Positions 1-11,700 of a stretch of 64,000 bases of DNA are shown here, piece by piece. Location: positions 2,914,001 to 2,978,000 of the forward strand of contig NZ_CP091788.1 of NCBI RefSeq assembly GCF_022024055.1, read 5' to 3'. Both the position numbers and the translations under genes were made by a program. This DNA comes from Prevotella sp. E2-28 (GTDB lineage Bacteria; Bacteroidota; Bacteroidia; Bacteroidales; Bacteroidaceae). The stretch's first letter is position 1, and every line of letters begins with the position of its first letter. The notes below the pieces were generated by a model. The model was not told where the DNA came from. It saw only the letters and a program-made list of their open reading frames with translations, and did no database searches.

Positions 1-3000
1 GTACTCACACTGATGTGCTTGATGACTGCGATAACAGCCAATGCAAGACCTATCACATTGGAGCAAGCCCGACAAAAAGCCTTGCTATTCAAAACACAGA
101 AAGGCGACATACGGCCCATTAAAGCTGTGGTAAACAAGAAACGACTAGCTCCCAGAAGAGCAGGCAGTACGACCAGTTATGATCCCTACTACGTGTTTGA
201 GCACGATAATAACGAAGGCTTCGTCATCGTATCGGGTGACGACCAGACCATTGATGTACTGGGCTATACCGACAACGGAACCTTCGACTACGAGCAACTC
301 CCACCCGCCCTGCAGGATATGCTGAATGGCTACGCTCGCCAAATTGAGAAGATTCAGGCAGGAGCACCAGTACTTAAAGCGCCTGCCACCCATCCAAAAG
401 TAGAAACACTGATGACTACAAAATGGAGCCAAGGCTCTCCTTATAACGATGCATGTCCGCTGGATGGAGGCAAACGTTCAGTAACAGGCTGCGTAGCTAC
501 AGCAATGGCTCAGATTCTGTACTACAACCGCGATAAGTCGGTCACAGAGACACAGGCAGCCATTCCTGCCTATAACACTTGGACAAAGAATATCCATGTG
601 GATGGTATTCCCGCCGGCTCAGCTATCGACTGGAATAACATGAAGGACACCTACGGTTCGGCTACCGATATACAGAAGAAAGCCGTAGCTGATCTTATGC
701 ACTACTGTGGTGTATCAGTACAGATGGACTATACTAACAGTTCATCAGGTGCGCAGTCAAGTGCCGTAGTCAGTGCCATCAAGAATTACTTTGGCTATAG
801 TGCTGACGCCTACCTTTGGGACTACACCAACGATACAGAGGCTGATGCTGTGATGTATGCCGAGATGGAAGCAGGAAGAGCTGTATATGTGAGCGGTGCA
901 AACGCCTCTGTAGGTCATGCCTTCGTATGCGACGGCTATGAAAACAAGCGCTATCACATCAACTGGGGTTGGGGCGGAACTAGTGATGGCTTGTACTATC
1001 TATCCAACCTGACACCAGGCGACGGACAAGGTATTGGCGGTAGCGACGATGGTTACAACTATTACAAGGACTTTCTGATTCACATGGAGCCGAAAGACTA
1101 CCAGAATATGGCGATAAAATTTGAAGATGCCGAGGTAGGAAGAATCTGTATGGCCAACTGGGATGCCGATAAAGACGGGAAACTGACCTACGGTGAAGTA
1201 GCATTGGTTACATCACTTGGCGAGGCTTTCAAGGGCAACACCAACATCAAGCGATTCAATGAACTATACTACTTCACATCGCTCAACACTCTGACAGAAG
1301 ATGCCTTCAACGGATGTACAAACCTGGCTTCAATTCGTTTGCCAAAGGCATTGAAGCATATAGGAGCACGTTCCTTTAAGGATTGCGCCACACTGAGACA
1401 AATCAACCTGCCTACAGGCATTCAGAGCCTTGGCGCTGATGCTTTCAATGGCTGTATGATGATGAACGCCATTGAAATACCCAGTGCCATCACAGCCATT
1501 GAGGACGGTACGTTTAAAGGATGTGCACAGATCACATCTGTAGAATTACCAATCGGTGTCAAGAAGATTGGCAATGAAGCCTTTGCCGGCTGCACACACC
1601 TCAGCACATTTACCATTAGGACCTTCCATCCAAAGGATATCAGTCTTGGCACAGATATCTTTGCCAACGACAACCTCACAGACGCTACGCTCAATGTGAT
1701 GCAGGGCACAAAGAGTTATTTCTCTACAACAACTCAATGGAAAGACTTTGGCAACATCCACGAGATGCGCGAACGCTCTGGTGGACAGTTTGCTGAACTT
1801 GAATCAGGCCAAACATATTATTTATACAATGTGGGCACAGGCAAATATCTGACAAAAGGTGAGGCATGGGGCACACAGGCAATTGTGGGTGATAGTCCCA
1901 TGAGATTCCAGATGTGCCTGCCAACATTAACGCCTGAAGGTATCTATTTCCTTACCTCGCCTGATACAGGTAAGGAAGGTAACTTTCTGTTCCGTACAAC
2001 TACCGACGGCAACGTAGGTAATGGCGTACTGGCAGCCTTCGTAGATGGAACTTTGGCCCTTAATAACGACAACACTCTTGCCAGCACAGGCAATGAAAGA
2101 GGATTTTGGAGAATAGAGCCTGTAGGCGAGAAAATATACACCATCCAGATTCCTTCCACCGATGCCAATTATCAAGAGGGCAAATATTGGGGTGTACAGA
2201 CCGACCATGCCAGCAATGCCGCACAACCCACCTATGGTGTGTATGGCGATGTTGACTATAACACCAACCCTTATAACTGCCAATGGCAACTTGTCATCTA
2301 CGATAAAGCAAAAGAAGAGAACTACAAGCAGGCTGAGATTTTGGCCAACCTGATTAGCACAGCTAAAAAAGAGCAAAAGAAATATACAGAAGAACAGGCT
2401 GTTTACGATAATCTGGAAAGTACCACTGAGCAACTGAAAGCTGCACAGAGCTCTCTACGTAAGAAATTGGGGCTCTTAGACTTTGTTGACGATGTAGCAC
2501 GCGACAGATGTATTCTCTACTTTGATTCAGACGGTGATGGAGAGCTCAGTTACAAAGAAGTTTCAGAACTGACAGACCTTGGATGGCTCTTTGGATTCGC
2601 ATCTTTTACAGACCTGATTTCATTTAATGAACTGCAATACTTCACCAATATTTCAGCGCTCACAGGAAGTTTGTTTAATGGATGTACAAACCTGAAGTCT
2701 GTTATTCTGCCAAAGAAATTGGAAAAGATTTACTATAGGGTATTCTACAACTGTAAGAGCCTTACATCTATCTGTATTCCCGAACGTGTGAATAACATTG
2801 GAGAAAACTGTTTCTACGGCTGTTCTGCTTTGCGCGAGGTAACAGTTGAGAATCCAGACCCATCATCTATCTCACTGGGCACCAATCCCTTTGGAGGCGT
2901 TCCCCTGTCACAATGCACGCTTTACGTACCCTTCGGTTCAAAAGAAGCTTACTCAAAAGCTAATATTTGGAAGAATTTCGGAACCATTGTAGAAGTACGC

Positions 3001-4698
3001 AGTAGTAGCGTAGCACCAAAATTCTCTCCCATCACAACCAACAAGACCGGATACATATACAATATTGGTACACGAAAGATGGTTGCACTGGGCGAGGCAT
3101 ACGGCACACAGTCGGTAGTTGCTAATAGTGGACGCCTATACCAATGGAAAGCGACGGGAAGCAACTATTACCTGTATGATGTCAAGTCAGAGAAAGTTGT
3201 ATTCCGTACTAGCACCGACTCAAAGGTAGGAGACGGTGTAAAGGCCTGCTTCGGAGACGGTAACCTCTCACCAAAAGCTTACTGGAAGGTTGACTCTGTA
3301 GGTGAGAACATCTATTCACTACAGTTGCCTACTTCTGATGCCGACTATATAGAAGGGGAATATCTTGGTATTAATGAAAATCATGCCAGTGAATATGCTA
3401 ATGGTGATTATACCTACGGTCTGTACTGGGATATTGAAGGTGTGACGCCTTATTCACAGTGGGCTTTCATCACTGAAGACGATATGAAGGCTGCAGAAGA
3501 GAACGAGGATATCATAGCTAAGTTGAAGAATATGTTAGCTAGTGCCAAGTTACAGTCTATTGATGTCAGCACTGAGCAAGCTGTTTACGATAATGCCGAG
3601 AGTACAATCATTGACTTAAGGGCAGCCCTCATTTCTGTACGTGAGAAGATGGGACTGATTACCTTCAGTGACACAAATGTAGAAACATTATGTCTAGCTA
3701 ACTGGGATACCAATCTGGATGGCGACCTATCACTTGAAGAGGCTGCTGCCGTTACAGATATCGCCGAGACCTTCCGCGGCATTACCAATATCAAGTACTT
3801 CGAGGAGTTAAAGTATTTCACCTCACTGACCGAAATACCTGATAATGCGTTCCGTACAGCCTCAGCGTTGCAAACCATCTATCTGCCCAAGAGCGTGAAG
3901 AGCATCGGCACCTATGCCTTTACCGCATGTAGCGTATTACGTAATCTGGTCATTCTGAACGACGAGGATTTCATCCCGTTCAACACGGCAGGTTTGACTT
4001 CACAATGTACCGTGTTCCTACCAAAGAACACGCTGGCTTCTTACGAAGCCGACGAGACTTGGGCAACCAGAGTAAAGAGCCTCACAGAATATACAGGAAA
4101 GCCTGTCGTTACAGCAGAAGCAACCCGCATATACGGTCGTAGTGCAGCAAACATCACCTCTATCATCCTAGGAGCTCCTGTAGATGGAGAACCAGAAATG
4201 CATTGTGACCTCATCAGCGTTGCCACTACACCAGCAGGTACTTACCCCATTGAAGTGAGCACAGGCTCTATCGTTACTAAGGGCGTTGAACTACGTAATG
4301 GCGTATTTACTGTAACAAAAGCACCTTTGACTATTACAGCAAAGTCATATACACGTGAACAGGGACAGCCCAATCCAACATTCGAATTAACGTATAAGAC
4401 ATTCCGTAATAAGGAAACGGCTGAGGTCTTTACGAAACAGCCTGTCATCACTTGCGATGCTACTCCCGAGAGTCCTGTTGGCGACTATGACATCATTGTA
4501 TCGGGTGCCGAGGCACAGAACTACGAATTCACCTATGTGAACGGTAAACTGACTATTACTGCCTCAACTGGCATAGCAGAAGTCTCTAATTCCACCTCTC
4601 ACCCCTCACCTCTTTATGATATGCAAGGCCGTAAGGTGAAGACACCACAACGCGGCATCTATATCAATAATAAGAAGAAGGTGATTATCAGGAAATAA
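1..4698 (+). CDS. C10 (streptopain-like) cysteine peptidase with BspA-type leucine-rich repeats, 5' end cut by the window
   Basis: Secreted multidomain surface protease. The frame is open to base 1, and the first residues look like the end of a signal peptide, so the true start lies outside. Numbering from the Met at base 13: an inhibitor-like propeptide, then the C10 core with Cys160 (TGCVATAMAQ), His302 (VGHAFVCDGY) and the NWGWGG block near 317. Downstream are three EF-hand-like Asp loops (about 384, 838, 1232), each followed by LRR_5 repeats, and two copies of a YNxGTxK module between them, so the tail is an internally repeated unit. An MBG-like Ig domain (about 1437-1519) and a short YDMQGRKV..GIYI tail end it. 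That tail is common in Prevotella surface proteins and may be a type IX secretion signal; sprA lies next door. Its 3' end overlaps mutY by 11 bp, tail to tail. Confidence 0.9.
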   Translation, partial: VLTLMCLMTAITANARPITLEQARQKALLFKTQKGDIRPIKAVVNKKRLAPRRAGSTTSYDPYYVFEHDNNEGFVIVSGDDQTIDVLGYTDNGTFDYEQLPPALQDMLNGYARQIEKIQAGAPVLKAPATHPKVETLMTTKWSQGSPYNDACPLDGGKRSVTGCVATAMAQILYYNRDKSVTETQAAIPAYNTWTKNIHVDGIPAGSAIDWNNMKDTYGSATDIQKKAVADLMHYCGVSVQMDYTNSSSGAQSSAVVSAIKNYFGYSADAYLWDYTNDTEADAVMYAEMEAGRAVYVSGANASVGHAFVCDGYENKRYHINWGWGGTSDGLYYLSNLTPGDGQGIGGSDDGYNYYKDFLIHMEPKDYQNMAIKFEDAEVGRICMANWDADKDGKLTYGEVALVTSLGEAFKGNTNIKRFNELYYFTSLNTLTEDAFNGCTNLASIRLPKALKHIGARSFKDCATLRQINLPTGIQSLGADAFNGCMMMNAIEIPSAITAIEDGTFKGCAQITSVELPIGVKKIGNEAFAGCTHLSTFTIRTFHPKDISLGTDIFANDNLTDATLNVMQGTKSYFSTTTQWKDFGNIHEMRERSGGQFAELESGQTYYLYNVGTGKYLTKGEAWGTQAIVGDSPMRFQMCLPTLTPEGIYFLTSPDTGKEGNFLFRTTTDGNVGNGVLAAFVDGTLALNNDNTLASTGNERGFWRIEPVGEKIYTIQIPSTDANYQEGKYWGVQTDHASNAAQPTYGVYGDVDYNTNPYNCQWQLVIYDKAKEENYKQAEILANLISTAKKEQKKYTEEQAVYDNLESTTEQLKAAQSSLRKKLGLLDFVDDVARDRCILYFDSDGDGELSYKEVSELTDLGWLFGFASFTDLISFNELQYFTNISALTGSLFNGCTNLKSVILPKKLEKIYYRVFYNCKSLTSICIPERVNNIGENCFYGCSALREVTVENPDPSSISLGTNPFGGVPLSQCTLYVPFGSKEAYSKANIWKNFGTIVEVRSSSVAPKFSPITTNKTGYIYNIGTRKMVALGEAYGTQSVVANSGRLYQWKATGSNYYLYDVKSEKVVFRTSTDSKVGDGVKACFGDGNLSPKAYWKVDSVGENIYSLQLPTSDADYIEGEYLGINENHASEYANGDYTYGLYWDIEGVTPYSQWAFITEDDMKAAEENEDIIAKLKNMLASAKLQSIDVSTEQAVYDNAESTIIDLRAALISVREKMGLITFSDTNVETLCLANWDTNLDGDLSLEEAAAVTDIAETFRGITNIKYFEELKYFTSLTEIPDNAFRTASALQTIYLPKSVKSIGTYAFTACSVLRNLVILNDEDFIPFNTAGLTSQCTVFLPKNTLASYEADETWATRVKSLTEYTGKPVVTAEATRIYGRSAANITSIILGAPVDGEPEMHCDLISVATTPAGTYPIEVSTGSIVTKGVELRNGVFTVTKAPLTITAKSYTREQGQPNPTFELTYKTFRNKETAEVFTKQPVITCDATPESPVGDYDIIVSGAEAQNYEFTYVNGKLTITASTGIAEVSNSTSHPSPLYDMQGRKVKTPQRGIYINNKKKVIIRK

Positions 4699-5707
4699 GA
4701 TTATCCAATAGAATCTCTACTAAGCGGGGTTTGGCGAAATCGTCAAGCTCCGCTTCTTTTATCCAGAAATAGTCTTCAGGAAGTTGAGGGCGTTCTATTG
4801 GTTCCCACAAATAGAAATCTGCCCAAAGGATACGATGGGTAAGGACGTGTTTGACATTTTTCTTGAGAGGTGAGAGGTAAGTGGTGAGAGGTGAGAGACT
4901 AGACTCTTCCTCAAATAATAGCGGTTCATACAGTCCCTGCCATATATCACCCTTGCCACGACGACGGATGGCTGTCTCACCTTGATAGCGTACATAGACA
5001 TATGTAAGGCGGCGTTCCTTTACCTTCAATGTCTTGAGTTTCACAGGGAGCTGCGCTACCCTGCCCTCTCGGAAAGCCATACATGTTTCCATCAGTGGGC
5101 AATCTGCGCAACGAGGACTTGACGGCGTACATTGTATAGCGCCAAAGTCCATGATAGCCTGATTATAAAGGCCCGCCCCCTGCCCTGCCCTATCAAGGGC
5201 GGGGAGTAATAAGTTCTGAGCCAATAATGCAAATTCCTTCTTACCCTCTGTGGTATTAATAGGCGTGCTGATACCAAAATGACGACTTAGCACACGATAC
5301 ACATTTCCATCAACAACAGCAGCAGGTAGCCCAAAAGCGATGCTTCCTATTGCGGCCGCCGTATAGTCGCCTACCCCTTTCAAACTTTTAATGCCCTCTA
5401 ACGTCGTAGGAAAGCCCCCCATTTCCACAATCTGCTTTGCAGCAAAATGCAGGTTGCGGGCACGTGAGTAATAACCCAATCCTTGCCATTCACGCAGCAC
5501 CTCGTCCTCAGAAGCAGCTGCCAGCAAATCTACTGTAGGCCAACGCCTCATAAAACGTTCCCAATAGTCCCATCCCTGCTTCACTTGCGTCTGCTGCAGA
5601 ATGATTTCCGACAGCCAGATGGCATAAGGATCAGAGGTTTTTCGCCAAGGCAGGTCACGTCCATTCTCATGAAACCATTTTAATAATATGAGGGAAAACT
5701 CGTTCAT
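4688..5707 (-). CDS. mutY: A/G-specific adenine glycosylase MutY
   Basis: Base-excision repair enzyme that removes adenine mispaired with 8-oxoguanine or guanine. Visible: Glu34 in LSEIILQQTQV, the helix-hairpin-helix LKGVGDYTAAAI (109-120), Asp133 in VVDGNVYRVL, and the C-X6-C-X2-C-X5-C [4Fe-4S] site (CTPSSPRCADCPLMETC). The C-terminal NUDIX-like domain is present. The ATG overlaps the sprA stop as ATGA, so the two are probably co-translated. Two stretches look like in-frame insertions of repeat DNA: a GC-rich palindrome (5171-5204) before the Fe-S motif, and CTCTCACC-type repeats (4865-4897) in the linker to the C-terminal domain. Confidence 0.97.
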   Translation of the reverse strand: MNEFSLILLKWFHENGRDLPWRKTSDPYAIWLSEIILQQTQVKQGWDYWERFMRRWPTVDLLAAASEDEVLREWQGLGYYSRARNLHFAAKQIVEMGGFPTTLEGIKSLKGVGDYTAAAIGSIAFGLPAAVVDGNVYRVLSRHFGISTPINTTEGKKEFALLAQNLLLPALDRAGQGAGLYNQAIMDFGAIQCTPSSPRCADCPLMETCMAFREGRVAQLPVKLKTLKVKERRLTYVYVRYQGETAIRRRGKGDIWQGLYEPLLFEEESSLSPLTTYLSPLKKNVKHVLTHRILWADFYLWEPIERPQLPEDYFWIKEAELDDFAKPRLVEILLDNLIS

Positions 5708-8700
5708 CGTGTCAGCGAGAATTTCAGTGAAACTCCAAAGTCCTGTGTGGTAGTGGGATAACTACTACTTGAGAGCAGAGGCGTATTAGTCTGGCGGTCG
5801 TAGTAGGCCGTGAGTGTAAGCATACGCGACAAGGTATAGTCAGCCTGAAGAGAAATCTTCAACGCACTATTTCCGCTACTTGCTGATGACACACCAGAAG
5901 CAATATCGCGGGTGATAGCAGCCTGACGGCGGAACGACACATCGAAACGAGTATTCAAGTCGTGGTTTACACCTTTCTTGTTTGAGGTCTGCGACTTCGT
6001 ATTAGAGTTTTTATTATCATCCTCCTTTTTACCCTTACCACTCTTTGTCTTACGGCTGCCAGAGCCACCGCCAAAGAGTTTGAAGTCACTAATCTTATAG
6101 CCCATACCGATAACCCAGTCCTTAGACTGCGACTCGTTAATCTGTACGCTGGTCATTGAAAGGTTGAGCACACGAGTAGTGCGATACTCCACCTTGCAGG
6201 TCAAGTTATTATTAAATGTCATATCAAGACCCAACAGAGGCGAGAAAGCCTCATTAATACTCACCGTAGAAATATTATAGCGTGAAGAGGGCGTCAGTGA
6301 ACCATCCGTTGCCTGAACATATCCCAGGTCGCCCATATATTCCATCCAAGAACTATACGAAGCATAGGAGCCAACAGAATAGACACTCTTATATGAATGA
6401 TTCAGATTAACACTCTTGAAATGATCACGGAACCAAGGCAACTTAGACAATCCTGCATAACGCACCGTCCAGTTAGGCAACAGGCGAGTAATGACAGGGA
6501 AGATATCGAGTGAACCGCCAGCACCCAGTGTGTAAGTATCCAGGAAAGCAGGAATCAGCACATCTGCACTATACGGATTCACAGGATTTGCGCCCTCTAC
6601 ACCAGAACCAGCATATTGAGCCTGTACACGGTCACGGAAAGCCCCTACCTTACTGCAGAACTCATTAAACGACGGACTGTTATAGCCATTATTAGCATCA
6701 CCCATCCCCTCAAGTGCACTACGTAGTGAGATAGTAGTCATTGTGAAGCTACCGCTATGCGTGGTTGGTGAACCCGCGTACATAAACTGCACACTACGAG
6801 CCTTCGTTGCCGTACGGGTTGCCGTGAGGTCTATCTTCAGGTCACGCATGGGTTCCAACGTAGCACGAAGCTGAAGGTCCTCAGTACCTGACGTCGTAGC
6901 AGGTGTAGCCACACTTTCATTACACAACAGCCAACCATTGTCACGTGCAGTTTCTATATACTCGTCACCAGTAAGACCAAAGGCGAATCCGAGACCTGGT
7001 GCCATCACACTACCTGTACGCTGACCGAAAGCATCACCCACATTAGGCATAAAGCCAGGTAACGTCATAGAATACTGGTTGCGATAACTGAGATTGACCG
7101 TACGCAGCATCATCAAAACACGAGCTGCGTGCTGGGCTGAGTTGTACCACCACTGCTTGTCGAGCGGCTCCTTTGGTGTAACAGACAGTTTTATCTGTTG
7201 TGAGTCAGGTAGCCATACCTTTATCTTGTTTTCATCAACAACTTTCCATTTCACATCAACCTTATGTCCCTTCATATCACGGGCTGACACCATCAGGCGC
7301 TTTGACTTCTTGCCATGCTGCACTACGAACTGGCTGTCAGGCAACAAAGTCACCTCCTTTTGGAATGTATTCTTATTCTTGGGCAGTTCCTTCTCATCCT
7401 TTGTCGCAGCCTTTGCATTATCTTTTGCACCACCCTGTGCTGACTTCGCATCAGCTTTCTTTGGTGTCTTGGGCTTTGCCGTTGTTTTGGCAGGCTGTTT
7501 CTTAAATCGCTCATTCGTTTTCTTCAAGAACGGGAAGTGATTATAGAGCGTCTCCATATTCAGCGAGCCGTTGATATTCAAGTTACGGTTAGTGGATATC
7601 GTGTTTCCTAACGACGTTCCGTCCTCCATATCCGTACCTCGCAACCAAGAATAGTCAGACTTAAATGAAGCATCAGCCTTTACCCAGTCGAATATGGGCA
7701 ACTTATCTATAGGCAACTGATATGACAGAGAGAATGACTGACGATAATCCAGAGGTACACCCCAATGCTTGATACTGCTCCATACAGAGTCTTTCCAAGC
7801 CGTATAACGATCTGGATAGAGGTCCTTATTCACAGGCGTATAAGGCTCTTCAATCTCTGCATGTGTAGCACTCTGGAACGTCATATGCAGATTCTTGGTA
7901 AAGTCCCAACGCAATGAGAAATCACGATTCCACAAGAACTGTGAACTGAACGTAAGTGGCAGATTGGGATCCTCCGTATTCTCCAAATCACGCTCCTGTA
8001 GCTCATAGTAAGTACGCATCAGTTCTGAGTTGAACGAGATGTTCTGCGGCAGATAATTAAAGCCCAGCGCCTTGGGGAAGTTCATCCATTTCGACTTACT
8101 CTTCGACTTCTTAAACGGCTCCCATGTCTTATAAACAGGTGTATAAGAATAGTTCACAGAGCCGCGCCACTGATCCTCATTCTCATAGACCGTTGTCTCA
8201 CCTGTCGTATTACGATGCGAATGACTGTATGAGAACGAGAAGTTTGCTGGATCGAAAGGCATCGGATGACGTTTGTTCTTGATATCCACACGCACATTAC
8301 TCAGCGAAAGATTGCGCGTAGTATGCTTCGTCACAGCGATCGACTCAATAGAATCACGTTCCCGCTGACTACCTGCCGACTCCAGAGCATCATCAAGTTC
8401 CATATCCGTATCCAACGGATTATACTTCGGACTGACTATTTCCTTCGTGTACGAATAATATAGCGGTGCTGAAACCTTAGCCTTATCAGGGAACAGTTTT
8501 CCAAGTTCCAGATTAGCCGTAACGGCATACGATTTCTGAGTATCCGTAGAGCGCTGCAAGACAGTCTCCTCCAATCCGCCGAAGCCATCGGTAACATAAC
8601 GTCCCGTCATGTTCACACTGCCTAAGTCAGACAATTGCACATTCAATGCTCCAGATGCAGCCCATCCTCCCTCGTTATTTGTTTCGCGCAGACGCATCTC

Positions 8701-11700
8701 ATTAACCCAAATCTCACCCGATTTCATCGAACTGCTCAGGTTACGCACACCGATAATCATTGTCTTCACTTCTGCCAGCGAAGGATTACCTACTATACTT
8801 ACCTTATTATTAGGTTTATCCGGGTCGTATTCAGAATACAACTGCGTATAACTTGCCAGTCCTGCAGCACGGGCCTTATTTCTATTTTTCTTCAACGACG
8901 TAAATATGCTCATGTCAATATCGAGCATATTCTCTTCAGGCCAAACCTTTTCGCGGTCACTGGGTACACTCCAACGATAAACGCCCTGTGGTGTGAGCTT
9001 CAGAGGAATCAGGTACTCATAATAGTTGTTCTTGTAGTCGGAACCCAAGCGAATGAACACAGCCAACTGGTTATCTTCCAACTGCGTATTGTTGGGTACC
9101 AAGTGGTTGGCATGTACAAACATCTGCAAGCGCTTATACTGACGCAGATTCAGGTTCGTATTCTTATAAACAGCTTTCGACTCGCCTTGCGACAGGTTCT
9201 TCACCGTCAGACATAGTGCCTGCTCGTTATTCTCTGTAAGCTGCGGCTGACCTGGGTCTGTCACACGACTGATACCAGGAGGCAGCACGTAAGCCACGGG
9301 CTGACGGTCGGTATTTTCCTCCACGTTGACAGCACTCATCTCCAGCGTACCCGTCTCAGCACCTGCTGACGTCTGCAGATTCTGCTTATAACGTCGCCAC
9401 TCACCACGTACAAGGTCCAGACTTCCGAAACGCAACACAATGGGTTCCTCAAAGCCCGTGAGGAACATACGCATGAAACGTATGCTGGTAAAGTCGTTGA
9501 TAGTACCTATCTTAGAGTCATACTCCGTCAATGGAATACGATACTGATACCAACGTACGGTGATGGAGTCACCATTACGCAACTTCGCCTTATAGTCGCG
9601 ATGATCCACGATATGCGAGCCCTCTGAGTTTGCCCCACGGTTGTAGGCCTGCAGCTCATCATCGCTGATGGGGATACGATACTGATAGTAGCGCTCGTAT
9701 TCATTCAGGGTATAGTCCTGATTGATATCCTCCACATCGGGGCCAGTCTTATATGACGTATCATACCCCTCAGTCTGGTTATCACTGGCGGGCGAGTTTC
9801 CTTGCGGATTATTGATACGCTTGTAGCGTTCCAAGATACTGGTCTGCGCAGCATCGAAGTCAGAACCACGATAGTAATGATAGTTATCACCAGCAGGATC
9901 CTGTCGCCAAGCCTGAAGCAGCGAGTCGTTGTGCACCACATTACCTATATTGTTCAGCCAGTCGGCATAGGCGCCAAAAGTCTGTTCCTCCTCATCAGTA
10001 AGTCCGTTCAAGCCTACGTCCTGTTGCTGTCGGGAGCCACTGGTAGTGGCAAAGGCATAGGTCTGCGTAGCCTGTACAGGAATATTACCCCATTGGGTGG
10101 TCTCGAATGCCGAGGTACCGTCAACAGGCATACCACTCTCGTAGAACTTCTTTCCGTCGCGCAGTACATCCTCGCACACCTCACCAAGGTTGATATATAG
10201 CTCACCACTATGACGACTAGCCGTACCCTCCTTACGTGTATAGATAAAGGGGTCGAGGAGCCAGAACTCCACATATTCTATATTAGACTGCTCGAAGTCT
10301 GTGGTCTCAAGTTTACGCATCATACCACCCCATCGCTGTTCAGGATTACGCAAAGTACCGTCGCTGTTATAATCGAGTGTCAGGTTATACGGACCACGTT
10401 CCTGCGGATAGTAAGCCAGGTTGAGTACGGGCAGCGTAGAGACTGCACCATTATAGGTACTCTGGTCGCGGTTTGGATAGAGCTCCTTCACATACACCTC
10501 ACGCACATAATGGTTAGACAACTGGTCGAGGTCGTTCTTAATATGTGAAGGTGTCAAGCTCGACGAGCGACGGGTAAAGATAGGATCTACATTATACCAC
10601 GCCAGCAAAGCACGTCCGTAACCACTACTTACAGTCGTTTTGTCGTTATGGTTGGCAAACATCGTAGGCACACTTGAGAGCACCCATGCCTTAGGATCAC
10701 TTACGTCGCGCAAGTCCTTTGTATTCTCGAAATCGTCAATATACGAGGCATTGTCCTGCGTACCACTGGCATTACCTGCAATGAGTTGGGCAAACTCACC
10801 CGTAAACGTAATCTGTGAGGGCTGTGTCACATGAATCAAGGGCAGTCGGTTAAGCATATTCGTCAACCATTGCGACTCTTGTTTCCAGTTCACATTCAAG
10901 CCCCAGATAGTATTGTTCAAGGGTTCATCACCCATCGTCACTTTCGTGGTCAACGCCTGCTCATTCAGGTGCATCACCGTACCACCAAGTGAGAAGTTCT
11001 TTGTAAAGTCGTACTGCCAGTTCAGTCCCAGCATCGTCTTACGCTGCATTCCGTAGCTGGAATTATCCTCAAGCGACACGCTAACATTGGTACCTGCATC
11101 TATAATGCTCTGGTTCAGGATGGTTACCTCACCCAAAGAATAGTCCACGCTATAATCGCTACCTTCCTGCAGTTCCACGCCACCTGCCACCACCTTTACA
11201 GAACCCTGCGGCACATTATAGGCTCCCAATGAGATCACATTAGCCGAAGTGCCTTTGTACTGACCAGTCATGATAAACTTGTCCTTCTCAGCATTCTGCT
11301 TGGCAATGGTCTTTGTTGAGTCGTAAAGCTGGTCGAAGCAATAAGTATCGGCCAGGTCCAGCATTCCCTTTTGATTCAGGTAATTGCGCAGATATTCGCC
11401 AAAAGGCTCTGCAGCAGGCAAAAAGATGCGTCCGTTATTAATCGTATAGCCCTGCACAAAGTCAAACTGTCCGTTGGAGTGCGCTTTCATATTGGCATCC
11501 AAGCGGTCCAGTCCCATCACTTTCAATAACGTAGTGCTCTTCAGCGACTCCTCTGGCAAATATGACAAGTACGTACCAGTCGTATCACTCTGATATTTAA
11601 TATCCAGACGGAACTTCTCTTTCTCTACTGTCGATGCCAGATAATATACGTTTTTCATCATCAGGCGCCAGTTTGGCTGCATGGGATTGTTTGACGTATT

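Noticed and set aside
8635..9216. 193-aa ORF opposite sprA
   Set aside because: A shadow frame of a conserved gene; no start signal or domain.
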